Assembly: GCA_964655525.1 (NCBI GenBank)
Contig: CAZZNE010000007.1
Coordinates: 1-64,000, forward strand
From: DLAJ01 sp964655525
Lineage (GTDB): Bacteria; Bacillota; Clostridia; Lachnospirales; Lachnospiraceae
Length of the DNA stretch: 64,000 nucleotides
Direction of reading: 5' to 3'
In this document: in pieces, positions 16,887-23,652 of the stretch
Numbering within the stretch: position 1 is the stretch's first letter
Layout of the letters: each line of letters begins with the position of its first letter
Made by a program: the position numbers and the translations under genes
Notes under the pieces: generated by a model
What the model saw: the letters and a program-made list of their open reading frames with translations, nothing else
Told to the model about the DNA's origin: nothing
The model's database searches: none

Positions 16887-17256
16887 TCCCGATCACCTCC
16901 GCCTCTGCCATGAGTGCCGCATAATCCGCAGGCTTGATGTCGGAGAGCCGCTCCGCACCATACTTGGAGATCAAATCCCTGACCTCTTCCGTATGCCCGG
17001 CCCTTGACTTCTCAGCCAGTATCATCCTGACCTCTTCAAGCGACCACTCCTTTGCCGGTTCCTCTGCCGGATCAGGCTCTGCCTCTGGCTGCTTCTCCTT
17101 GGGAGCCTTCTTGGGCGGTTCGGTTACCTCCTGCACGGCCGCATCATTTCCCATAAGGGCTGTCCCACAGTCACGGATGCACCTTGCAAGGGCTTCCATG
17201 CTGTCTGCCACTCCGATCATTGTCTGTGCCAGTTTTGTTCCATCTTCCTTTGTCAT
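16879..17256 (-). CDS. Unknown phage protein with Pro/Glu linker
   Basis: A 125-aa protein in three parts: a helical N-terminus (MTKEDGTKLAQTMIGVADSM), a Pro/Lys/Glu-rich linker near residues 45-70, and a compact C-terminal helical domain (WSLEEVRMILAEKSRAGHTE) that resembles small accessory domains seen beside phage ssDNA-binding proteins. Database names for relatives (rRNA biogenesis) are not credible. It may tether replication proteins. ATGA overlap with the upstream gene indicates coupling. Confidence 0.7.
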   Translation of the reverse strand: MTKEDGTKLAQTMIGVADSMEALARCIRDCGTALMGNDAAVQEVTEPPKKAPKEKQPEAEPDPAEEPAKEWSLEEVRMILAEKSRAGHTEEVRDLISKYGAERLSDIKPADYAALMAEAEVIGNG

Positions 17257-17450
17257 ATTCTGCCTCCTTCCTTGACCTCGCTGATATTAACGGACTGGAC
17301 CGTCTGCCCAGGGGATAAGAGATAGACCTGCGTAAAATCTCCGAACAGAAACCGGAGAAGCCGTGTCGGCATCCTTCTCTCCGCTCCCTTCAGCACTGTG
17401 GTCCTGCGTCCGTCCTCGTCAGCAACATTGATTGTTATCGTGTGCTTCAT
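17253..17450 (-). CDS. Small unknown phage protein
   Basis: A 65-aa beta-rich protein (MKHTITINVADEDGRRTTVL...). I use the ATG at 17450 because GCGAGG lies 5 bases upstream; a GTG two codons earlier is possible. No family recognised. It is the first gene after the leader motif at 17,480 and begins the tightly overlapping chain of replication genes. Confidence 0.65.
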   Translation of the reverse strand: MKHTITINVADEDGRRTTVLKGAERRMPTRLLRFLFGDFTQVYLLSPGQTVQSVNISEVKEGGRI

Positions 17451-17479
17451 AGACACCTCGCTTTCCGAAAGGAATCGCT

Positions 17480-17523
17480 CCCTTCTGAGGTACAGGCAAA
17501 GGAAACGGGCCGGATTTTAACCC
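17480..17523 (-). repeat. Dispersed 40-bp phage leader motif, copy 2
   Basis: On the minus strand this copy has TTAAAATC, CCGG, CGTTTC, CTTTGCCTGTACCT, then GGGA and a GGAAAG run ahead of a small gene. The order of blocks matches 11,147-11,186. This copy lies in the short gap between the sigma-like gene and the first replication gene, a natural promoter or regulatory position. Confidence 0.5.
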
Positions 17524-17536
17524 AGCCCGAAAAATC

Positions 17537-18073
17537 TTAATAATTTCTTTTGATGAACTCTTTAGCCCTTGCCACGAGCTTCGACACATTGGCGATGGAG
17601 CAGCCCAGCTTGTCCGCCGCCTCTGTCATGGAATAGCCGTCCAGTTCGACCAGGACGAAAGCCTGCCGCTGCTTGTAGGGCATCTCATCCATGACTTCCC
17701 AGAGACGGGAAGCCGCCGATCCTTCTGTCTGCGTCCTGTCATAAACCTCCTTCATACAGCCGCTCCGATCCATGTCGGAATCCGAATCCTCAGAGAACGC
17801 ATCAAGGGACATCGTCCAGTTCTTCGGTGCTTCTTCTCCGGGGTGGGTTACCTCCCACTCACGGATCGCAGCCTTTTCTTCATCAGAAAGCGGAGGCTTG
17901 CAGTTCTTCCGGTTGTTGTAGATCTCGGCATCATCCAGCGAGTGAAGAAATTTGATCAGTTCTGCCGTGACCTCCCCGTCCGCATCTCCGGGTGCAAAAG
18001 TGATCCTCTCACCCGTTGCACTCTTATAGGTGTATGCGGTCCGATTGTTATAATTTGTCTTGTGGAATTTCAT
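17537..18073 (-). CDS. Sigma-70-like phage regulator
   Basis: A 178-aa protein. The C-terminal 60 residues are a sigma region-4 helix-turn-helix: MPYKQRQAFVLVELDGYSMTEAADKLGCSIANVSKLVARAKEFI. The N-terminus (MKFHKTNYNNRTAYTYKSAT) and the acidic middle (LSDEEKAAIREWEVTHPGEE, then many Ser/Asp) lack a recognisable sigma region 2, so it is a sigma-like DNA-binding factor rather than a full sigma. The ATG at 18073 is supported by GGAAGGGA. As the first gene of the early operon it probably drives or regulates phage transcription. Confidence 0.85.
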   Translation of the reverse strand: MKFHKTNYNNRTAYTYKSATGERITFAPGDADGEVTAELIKFLHSLDDAEIYNNRKNCKPPLSDEEKAAIREWEVTHPGEEAPKNWTMSLDAFSEDSDSDMDRSGCMKEVYDRTQTEGSAASRLWEVMDEMPYKQRQAFVLVELDGYSMTEAADKLGCSIANVSKLVARAKEFIKRNY

Positions 18074-18646
18074 GATTCCCTTCCTTTCTGCCTGAACTCC
18101 GCAGAAAGGGCATGGGAAAAAAGAAAGCCGGAACACATGGAGTGAGCCGACTAGGATGCCAAAAAAAAGAGCGCGTCAAGGTAAGGCTTACTCCATAGAA
18201 CAGCCCCTAAAAATCAAGAGACTGTCAGTGTGTAATCCCATGCCCTTATAGCGCTAACTTCAGGCCTGTGATATGCTGTTAAATGCTACTTTGGTTTCAC
18301 AATATCAATGGCAACACCTCCTGTTCCCGTAAAAATATCTATCAGATAAAGGCGTTTTGAGAGAAAACTCCATGCCTTTCCAATATCTGTTTTAAAGATG
18401 GATGCGGCAGCCTTATGCCGATCTAATGATATATCAAAAATGACCACACCGTTCCTTCTGCGCAAACGGTGGTTTTCCCATCTTCACCAATAGCAATAAA
18501 TCATTGAACATCGTCAACTTCACCATCTATGTAATATCCTTTCAGTGTCAAAAAGCTTTGTATGCGTTGTTAAAGCAGAACTCATAGGCACAGACAAAAT
18601 GTGTCAAATACTCCATATAATAGGCATTTCCCCGGAAAAAAGGGGA
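18074..18646. other. Gene-poor stretch with a degraded coding fragment
   Basis: No intact gene is evident over about 570 bp. A 12-bp near-perfect inverted repeat (ATGGAGTGAGCC at 18137-18148, GGCTTACTCCAT at 18185-18196) flanks a short A-rich segment. On the minus strand a decayed frame between about 18290 and 18470 encodes DIFTGTGGVAIDI, which vaguely resembles a methyltransferase motif I but has no start and is surrounded by stops. This stretch marks the border between the phage early operon and the mosaic zone to the right. Confidence 0.45.
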
Positions 18647-18697
18647 TAAAAACACCCGACAAGGGCAATCGCTTAAGTTGACTGCACCCTATCGGGC
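18647..18697 (-). terminator. Intrinsic terminator after the DUF3825 gene
   Basis: Read on the minus strand, CCCGATAGGG pairs with CCCTTGTCGGG across a loop of about 21 bases and is followed by TGTTTTTAT. It lies 36 bp after the DUF3825 stop. The loop sequence is of a type I associate with conjugative elements, which supports an ICE origin for the genes to its right. Confidence 0.75.
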
Positions 18698-18732
18698 GTT
18701 TCTCTGTAAATCATCTTTTATATTTTATAGGA

Positions 18733-19545
18733 TCATTGGACAAGTTCCGTAAGCCACGGAGCCATTGGCCGGGAGATAACTCTGGCATTTAGATATGCCA
18801 TTTCCGGTGTCAGGCAGGTATTCCCAAGGTAATAACCATCCATGACTGTCAGTGTCATAGCAAGGTCCGGCTTTTTCATGTTCGTTAAACACACAGGGAG
18901 CAGATACTGCACCCTGCCCTGGTAGCCTTGCGGCACTACCAGTCCCGGCTGTATCACTGCCTGCCTTCTCCCCAGCTCTACCGCCGTTTCAAGAAGGAGC
19001 GGCAGGTTCTTTGCCTTACGGATCTTGGCGGGGATACGCTCCACATTCTCTGCATCTCCCAGAATATGATCCACATTTACCCTGATCGGCCATTCAGGGT
19101 TGAATCCCGCATCACGCTGTGCCGTGTAATAAACGGGTTTCTCCGGCAGCGGCTGAATATACTTAAGCCTCGGTGACATCTCATCACAAAAGCCTCTGAA
19201 AAACCAGTCGAGCATGGAGTCTTTCCTGTGGTTCCGGTCAAAATAGGCATAGATACCTTTATACCGATGTGTGTATAGGCCCGTGTGGAAACAGGCGCAT
19301 TCGTTCTCTACATGAAAATATTTAGCCGCTATATTGGCATCCTGCTCTGAATTATAGTCAATGATCTGTTTACGAAAGAGGATATGAATGTAGCGTTCTA
19401 ATATTGGTGTATCTTGGTTCTTTGTTTCATAGGTAGGTTTCTTGAATTGCCACGGCTCCGGCAGAGCCATTGCTGCCAGCTCGTCCAGTTGGCCGTACCA
19501 GTCGGGTATGTATGCAAAATCAAATAAATCCGGTATCAGCATCAT
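18733..19545 (-). CDS. DUF3825 domain protein
   Basis: A 270-aa protein of the DUF3825 family: MMLIPDLFDFAYIPDWYGQL at the start, then YETKNQDTPILERYIHILFRKQ and the C-terminal VCLTNMKKPDLAMTLTV, GYYLGNTCLTPEMAYLNARV. The family is common in bacteria near toxin-antitoxin-like and mobile genes; its biochemical role is not known to me. GGAGGG lies 7 bases before the ATG at 19545. The start overlaps the HTH_16 stop by 4 bp, so it is the last gene of a three-gene operon with a sigma factor and an HTH protein. Confidence 0.88.
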   Translation of the reverse strand: MMLIPDLFDFAYIPDWYGQLDELAAMALPEPWQFKKPTYETKNQDTPILERYIHILFRKQIIDYNSEQDANIAAKYFHVENECACFHTGLYTHRYKGIYAYFDRNHRKDSMLDWFFRGFCDEMSPRLKYIQPLPEKPVYYTAQRDAGFNPEWPIRVNVDHILGDAENVERIPAKIRKAKNLPLLLETAVELGRRQAVIQPGLVVPQGYQGRVQYLLPVCLTNMKKPDLAMTLTVMDGYYLGNTCLTPEMAYLNARVISRPMAPWLTELVQ

Positions 19546-19769
19546 TGTACGACCCTCCATTTCCGGGTTGCTTCAATCAACCTCATTTGAATCTGGGCCT
19601 TTATGTCCTCGTCCACATATCGGATTTTCTCCCCACTCTCAGTCTCCTCTTCAATAGTCGATAGTGAATTGATATACTCATCATAGTAGCTTAGAATCTG
19701 CTCTTGTGCTTTTGGGTCTCCATGCGCCGCTACACAGATCAGATCGTATGTAAGTTGTTTTTCCTCCAT
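19542..19769 (-). CDS. HTH_16-type small regulator
   Basis: A 75-aa protein, MEEKQLTYDLICVAAHGDPKAQEQILSYYDEYIN..., matching the helix_turn_helix_16 group from conjugative transposons (Tn916/Tn1549-like), where it accompanies a short sigma factor. The ending VDEDIKAQIQMRLIEATRKW is the typical C-terminal helix. The ATG overlaps the TGA of the sigma gene by one base. It likely acts with that sigma factor in element regulation. Confidence 0.85.
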   Translation of the reverse strand: MEEKQLTYDLICVAAHGDPKAQEQILSYYDEYINSLSTIEEETESGEKIRYVDEDIKAQIQMRLIEATRKWRVVQ

Positions 19770-20191
19770 CACGTTTTCCTTTCATAGTAGTCTCTTATAG
19801 AACAGAATGCCCTCTTTCTCCGGTTATAAACCGTGCGCACGGAAATCTTCAGATACCCCGCTATCTGCTGATCCGACCATCCATACCAAAAATCAAGGAT
19901 GATGACGGCTTTTTCACCTTCCGGCAACAACATCATCGCCTGATACAGTTTTTCACTTGTGATCACGCAGATATAAGCATCCTCAAAGATCACAAGATGC
20001 TCCGATGGGTAGATATCCATATGCGGCTGCATTTCAAAAAGGTACTGCATACTTTCCGTTCCTGGTGTTTCTCTTTTCTGCCATCTTCTTTTGGATTTGA
20101 TGGCATTCCTGCACTGGTTCCGCATCACAGTCTTTGCATAGCTGTCATACATGGCTATGATGCATTCTTTTCCTTTTCCGGGAGTCGACAT
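19769..20191 (-). CDS. ECF-like sigma factor of a conjugative element
   Basis: A 140-aa sigma-70-family protein. The N-terminal helix IIAMYDSYAKTVMRNQCRNA is a region-2 remnant; the C-terminal half is region 4, LPEGEKAVIILDFWYGWSDQQIAGYLKISVRTVYNRRKRA. Proteins of this length accompany HTH_16 genes in Tn916-like elements. I use the ATG at 20191 (GGGAGG upstream). It lies directly after the first copy of the duplicated leader. It is the third short sigma-like factor in the window. Confidence 0.85.
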   Translation of the reverse strand: MSTPGKGKECIIAMYDSYAKTVMRNQCRNAIKSKRRWQKRETPGTESMQYLFEMQPHMDIYPSEHLVIFEDAYICVITSEKLYQAMMLLPEGEKAVIILDFWYGWSDQQIAGYLKISVRTVYNRRKRAFCSIRDYYERKT

Positions 20192-20217
20192 ATCGCATCC
20201 TCCCTTCTTGCAGTTTA

Positions 20218-20366
20218 GAGTATTTTTGATCGCCTCCTTTGAATAACTAAAACAAACTTGCCCAGGCAAAATCGGAAAGGAATATGGAAGATTATGTAAA
20301 TATTGAGAGATAAAAAAAACAGGTGTATTGCAGATTTACTGAAATAGTTAATTGCAATACACCTGT
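20218..20366 (-). repeat. Duplicated leader/terminator unit, copy 1
   Basis: This unit and the one at 20707-20850 share the order GAGnATnTTTGATCGnCTCC, TTGAATAACTAAAACAA, TGCAAAATCGGAAA-like block, and an ACAGGTGTATTGC hairpin. Copy 1 precedes the sigma factor gene. It includes an AAAGGAGG site within a leader that opens the frame upstream of the sigma start. Confidence 0.8.
20312..20366 (-). terminator. Intrinsic terminator in leader copy 1
   Basis: Minus strand: a perfect 13-bp stem, ACAGGTGTATTGC / GCAATACACCTGT, with a loop of about 22 bases, followed by eight Ts. It terminates transcription entering from the gene-poor stretch at 20,380-20,700 just ahead of the sigma operon. Confidence 0.85.
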
Positions 20367-20706
20367 GTGAGCATACATCGACTATTGTCGGTATACTATT
20401 TTGTTAGTTCAATATTCCCTGTTTCCATGATAAATTTCCCCTATTTTGCTGAACTCCCTTTTATATGCAGTACCACAATATATGATGTGCTTTCAGTCAA
20501 ATAAAGCTGCATCTGCCCTGCGACCCTGCTTCATACACTCTGGACCTTATTAAAATTCTGTTACACTGTTTCCTTGCTGACTGTCCATTAAGAATATAGC
20601 TTTATTTTGTATATCGTCGCATTACCTTGTGACCATTAGACTACCCTTAGTCGTCAAGCTGTTCTGCCAAAGCCTGTAATCTCATTATTACCGCCTTTTT
20701 GCAATA
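20367..20706. other. Degenerate stretch between the two leader copies
   Basis: About 340 bp with no intact gene. On the minus strand several tiny frames follow ribosome-like sites: MRLQALAEQLDD near 20,655-20,690, MKQGRRADAALFD near 20,500-20,540, and METGNIELTK near 20,400-20,435. They look like leftovers of a gene lost after the leader duplicated. I cannot identify the ancestor. Confidence 0.5.
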
Positions 20707-20850
20707 GAGAATATTTTGATCGACTCCTTGAATAACTAAAACAACCTAACCCCTGCAAAATCGGAAAAGAAGATAGAAAATATATTATTTTTTTTAAGAA
20801 AAAACAGGTGTATTGCAGATTCGCCTCAGTAGTGAATTGCAAACACCTGT
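20707..20850 (-). repeat. Duplicated leader/terminator unit, copy 2
   Basis: This is the second copy of the unit described at 20218-20366, offset by about 490 bp and diverged. Its hairpin (ACAGGTGT with TGCAAT-type arms, 20804-20850) is less perfect than copy 1 but is still followed by a T-run on the minus strand (20791-20797 region). It lies 21 bp after the stop at 20872 and so terminates the Y-family polymerase operon. Confidence 0.8.
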
Positions 20851-20871
20851 TATGCTAGAACTTATATTCCT

Positions 20872-21183
20872 CTACCGATAGACCAACACCCATCGGTTTT
20901 CCTCTTTGTAGTAAATCAGCCGTACCCCGATCTGCTGCTCCATAACCGTAATGATGCAGTCAAACACCATAGAGGCTATCCCTGCATACATCTTTTCCTC
21001 CTGTGAAAGCACTTTGATCTGGCGGATGGTTCGTATCTCTCCGTCTTCATCCTGCACCTTCAGCATGGTTGGCATCATTTTCCCCTTATTTGTGAACCAA
21101 CAATAACATGCTATTTCCTTCTGCCTCCCTTTGACCGGACCGGCATCTGCTTTATTCGTATTGACCCCTATACCAAATGCCAT
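20872..21183 (-). CDS. Unknown protein paired with Y-family polymerase
   Basis: A 103-aa beta-rich protein (MAFGIGVNTNKADAGPVKGR...). The middle contains KMMPTMLKVQDEDGEIRTIRQ, and the C-terminus GVRLIYYKEENRWVLVY. Start is 16 bp after the polymerase stop, so it is co-transcribed. Homologues that I recall sit beside Y-family polymerases in Clostridia mobile elements, which suggests a role in translesion synthesis, perhaps like a YolD- or UmuD-type partner, but no such domain is seen. Terminated by leader copy 2. Confidence 0.75.
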   Translation of the reverse strand: MAFGIGVNTNKADAGPVKGRQKEIACYCWFTNKGKMMPTMLKVQDEDGEIRTIRQIKVLSQEEKMYAGIASMVFDCIITVMEQQIGVRLIYYKEENRWVLVYR

Positions 21184-21199
21184 GTAACCCCATCCTCTC

Positions 21200-22465
21200 T
21201 CAATCTATTGTTACCTTGCTGTAATCCACCGTCCGTTTCTCCCTCGAAATGCCACCGCTCATGTGGTCTATAGGCTGCTGTATAAAGGTTGCCCGCTTTA
21301 CAGAGTCTATGCCATACCGCTTTCTTAAAGCATCTACGGTCTTATCCAGTTTCTCCAGTTTTTCATAATCTGTCTCATCAAATAGCGTGGGCTGCCTGAA
21401 AAAATCCTCATTCCGTACACGGCTGGTGTGTATTCCTAAGTGCCTGATCGGCTCATGGTTCCACAGTTCCAGAAACAATCCGCAGGCTGCCTGGTAAATC
21501 TCCCATGTAAGGTTGGTAGCTGTCTGCAACACCCGCTGATGGGAAACATAGGACAGATCGGAGTAACGGATGCCCACGGACACCACTTCTATCTGCACAT
21601 TATCTTCCCTTAATCGGCTCCCCACGGTCTCTGCCAGAGCAAGAAGCACCTTGTCAGCAGTTTCCACATCCCTCACATCATAAGGTGTGGTGGTGGAATT
21701 GCCATACCCCTTATTTGGCGGAGGCTGATCTATGACCGGAGAAAGGTCTATACCGTTGGCAAACCCCCAGATCACCTCCCCCTGCTTTTTTAAGAGGCAT
21801 TTAAGCCATGCCGGATCGGCTGCCGCCAATTCTCCTATGGTCTTTATCCCTACACTAAACAACTTCTTTGCTGTTGCCCTTCCCACAAAGAACAGATCGG
21901 ATACCGGGAGCGGCCACATCTTTTCCTGTATCTCTTCCGGGTATAAGGTATGCACCCTGTCAGGCTTTTTGAAATCGCTCGCCATTTTGGCAAGCAGCTT
22001 GTTGGATGATACCCCTACATTCACCGTAAAGCCCAGCCAATCCCGGATATGGTCTTTGATCCGTTCTGCTACCTCTACGGGCTCCCCGAACAGATGGCAG
22101 CTTGCGGTCATGTCAATAAATGCTTCATCGATACTGTACTGCTCCACCACATCAGAATATTCCCGCAGCAGGTTCATGAATGCTGCGGAGCATTTCTCAT
22201 ACAGTCCATAGTTGGGCGGCACCAAAACCAAGTTCGGGCATTTCCTTTGTGCCTCCAATATAGTCTCACCCGTCTGAATGCCATACTTTTTTGCAGGAAT
22301 GGACTTTGCCAGGATGATACCGTGGCGCATGGCCATGTCTCCACCAACTGCCGATGGAATCTCCCTTAAATCCTGCTTCCCGCCTTTATGTGCCATACGA
22401 TAAACAGCCTCCCATGAGAGGAAGGCTGAGTTCACATCGATATGAAATATGATGCTTTTCAACAT
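21200..22465 (-). CDS. Y-family translesion DNA polymerase
   Basis: A 421-aa polymerase of the DinB/UmuC superfamily. The N-terminus IIFHIDVNSAFLSWEAVYRM holds the first catalytic Asp; the conserved YSIDEAFIDMT (about residues 107-117) holds the Asp-Glu pair; then come GVSSNKLLAKMASDFKKPD (about 160) and the helix-hairpin-helix region LFFVGRATAKKLFSVGIKTIGELA (about 190). The finger and little-finger parts follow, with a C-terminal tail that could bind the clamp. RBS is GGGGG upstream of the ATG. Its promoter overlaps an SOS box, so it is damage-induced. The type is typical of conjugative elements rather than chromosomal dinB. Confidence 0.95.
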   Translation of the reverse strand: MLKSIIFHIDVNSAFLSWEAVYRMAHKGGKQDLREIPSAVGGDMAMRHGIILAKSIPAKKYGIQTGETILEAQRKCPNLVLVPPNYGLYEKCSAAFMNLLREYSDVVEQYSIDEAFIDMTASCHLFGEPVEVAERIKDHIRDWLGFTVNVGVSSNKLLAKMASDFKKPDRVHTLYPEEIQEKMWPLPVSDLFFVGRATAKKLFSVGIKTIGELAAADPAWLKCLLKKQGEVIWGFANGIDLSPVIDQPPPNKGYGNSTTTPYDVRDVETADKVLLALAETVGSRLREDNVQIEVVSVGIRYSDLSYVSHQRVLQTATNLTWEIYQAACGLFLELWNHEPIRHLGIHTSRVRNEDFFRQPTLFDETDYEKLEKLDKTVDALRKRYGIDSVKRATFIQQPIDHMSGGISREKRTVDYSKVTID

Positions 22466-22492
22466 ACGCTTGCCCCCTTCGGTTGGAATTTA

Positions 22493-22521
22493 ATTATAGC
22501 AAACATATGTTCTACTTTCAA
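22493..22521 (-). promoter_or_regulatory. Sigma-A promoter with embedded LexA/SOS box
   Basis: On the minus strand TTGAAA (22516-22521) and TATAAT (22493-22498) are separated by exactly 17 bp. The spacer contains AGAACATATGTTTG (22500-22513), which matches the Gram-positive LexA consensus CGAACNNNNGTTCG at 8 of 10 fixed positions. LexA bound here would block RNA polymerase, giving SOS control of the polymerase gene that starts 28 bp downstream. Confidence 0.88.
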
Positions 22522-22563
22522 CAAGAAATTTGTACCAAAATCGCATCAGGAAACCCTTAGATT

Positions 22564-22854
22564 TTACAAGGAGCTTCTTACGCCTATATTTTGACGCTCT
22601 TGTATCTGCGCTTCATATTCCTCTAGCTTTTTATAAAGTTCTGCGGCTTCTTCCTCTGTCAGAACATGTCTGTAGCATTGGCAGTAGTCTGAAAACTTAC
22701 ATTCGCTTTCATGGCAGCGGTTAAAGAATTCGTTATAATGCTTTTTACGGCATTTCCACTTTGAACTGATTTGGATAATGTTGAAATAAATTGTATACGG
22801 TAAAGATGCTATAAATAAAATTCCAACTACCCATCCAACGATCTGTTCCATCAT
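22564..22854 (-). CDS. Small membrane protein with Cys-rich region
   Basis: A 96-aa protein with one N-terminal transmembrane segment (IVGWVVGILFIASLPYTIYFNI), then a cytoplasmic or exposed part with four Cys in CRKKHYNEFFNRCHESECKFSDYCQC that could bind a metal, and a Glu-rich helical C-terminus. AAAGGGG precedes the ATG pair. No family recognised. It is upstream of, and in line with, the SOS promoter of the polymerase gene but has its own gap of 43 bp. Confidence 0.6.
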   Translation of the reverse strand: MMEQIVGWVVGILFIASLPYTIYFNIIQISSKWKCRKKHYNEFFNRCHESECKFSDYCQCYRHVLTEEEAAELYKKLEEYEAQIQERQNIGVRSSL

Positions 22855-22975
22855 ATTTTTCCCCTTTCTTTGATTTATAACAAAGATATACTACAAACCT
22901 AAATATAGATACATTTTTCAGTATAGTCAAGGAAGTTTATCAAAATCATAATTCTATTCGGAGGTATTAAAAAAT

Positions 22976-23182
22976 ATGATAAGCTATGAGCCACTATGGG
23001 AAACAATGCGCCAAAAAGGCATAACCACATATAATTTAATTCACGATTACGATATAAACCCAAGGACTATAAACAATCTGAAACATAATAAAGGAATTTC
23101 TACATACACACTTGAAAAGCTATGTACGATTTTGAAGTGTACTGCTACTGATATTTTGGAATTCGTTGATACAGAAAATTGA
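22976..23182 (+). CDS. Small Cro/CI-type HTH regulator
   Basis: A 68-aa single-domain HTH protein, MISYEPLWETMRQKGITTYN..., with the recognition helix region INPRTINNLKHNKGIS and the end LEKLCTILKCTATDILEFVD. It is a clear paralogue of the 12,918 regulator by length and motif layout. CGGAGG precedes the ATG. It is divergent from the membrane-protein gene and convergent with an XRE gene, which makes this a small regulatory hub of the element. Confidence 0.88.
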   Translation: MISYEPLWETMRQKGITTYNLIHDYDINPRTINNLKHNKGISTYTLEKLCTILKCTATDILEFVDTEN

Positions 23183-23207
23183 TTAGATTAGACTATCTGA
23201 TTATTTT

Positions 23208-23459
23208 TTATTCTTTGCTATTCTCAAAAAAGGCATTAAAGTCACATTGTAAAATATTAGTCAATTCAAATAATAGTTGTGTGGTTGGATTACTGGTCCC
23301 CCTTTCTATCTTACTCAATGCACTGGTAGAAAAAGCTATTCCGGCTAACTGCACCTTAATAACAACATCTTTATTTCTCATCTGTTTCTTTTCTCGGAGC
23401 CGTTTTATATTCTTTCCAATGATGGGGAATTCCCCCTGCACGACCCTTTCTTGCTGCAT
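23208..23459 (-). CDS. XRE-family HTH regulator
   Basis: An 83-aa XRE protein. The helix-turn-helix covers GKNIKRLREKKQMRNKDVVIK, with FSTSALSKIERGTSNPTTQ as the recognition part and TNILQCDFNAFFENS at the end. GAGGAGG lies 11 bases before the ATG. Single-domain XRE proteins of this sort are element repressors or accessory regulators. It is convergent with the 22,976 gene (26-bp gap). Confidence 0.85.
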   Translation of the reverse strand: MQQERVVQGEFPIIGKNIKRLREKKQMRNKDVVIKVQLAGIAFSTSALSKIERGTSNPTTQLLFELTNILQCDFNAFFENSKE

Positions 23460-23572
23460 ATCAAATTGTACCTCCTCGCATAAATTCTACTACACTCCTT
23501 AACGAATGTAAACCCACCTATTCATATATCGGCGAGCGGGTTCTTATACTCAACCGGAATTTCCCGGATCAC

Positions 23573-23620
23573 AAAAAGGAACCAAACAGGCAACAGTTAC
23601 ACCCTGCTTGGTTCCTTTTT
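23573..23620. terminator. Bidirectional intrinsic terminator
   Basis: A long symmetrical hairpin with arms AAAAAGGAACCAA and TTGGTTCCTTTTT, extended by CAGG/CCTG around a 12-base loop. T-runs on both strands make it work in both directions. It lies 32 bp after the acyl-CoA dehydrogenase stop on the minus strand. Confidence 0.9.
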
Positions 23621-23652
23621 ATCTTCTGTTTAACAAGTTTCTTTCGACAGAT

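Noticed and set aside
18290..18470. Methyltransferase gene suggested by DIFTGTGGVAIDI
   Set aside because: No start, short, and surrounded by stops; only a weak resemblance to motif I, so recorded as a decayed stretch.
20654..20842. Small 62-codon minus-strand frame with hydrophobic start
   Set aside because: It reads through the duplicated leader and terminator hairpin and has no ribosome site; not a gene.
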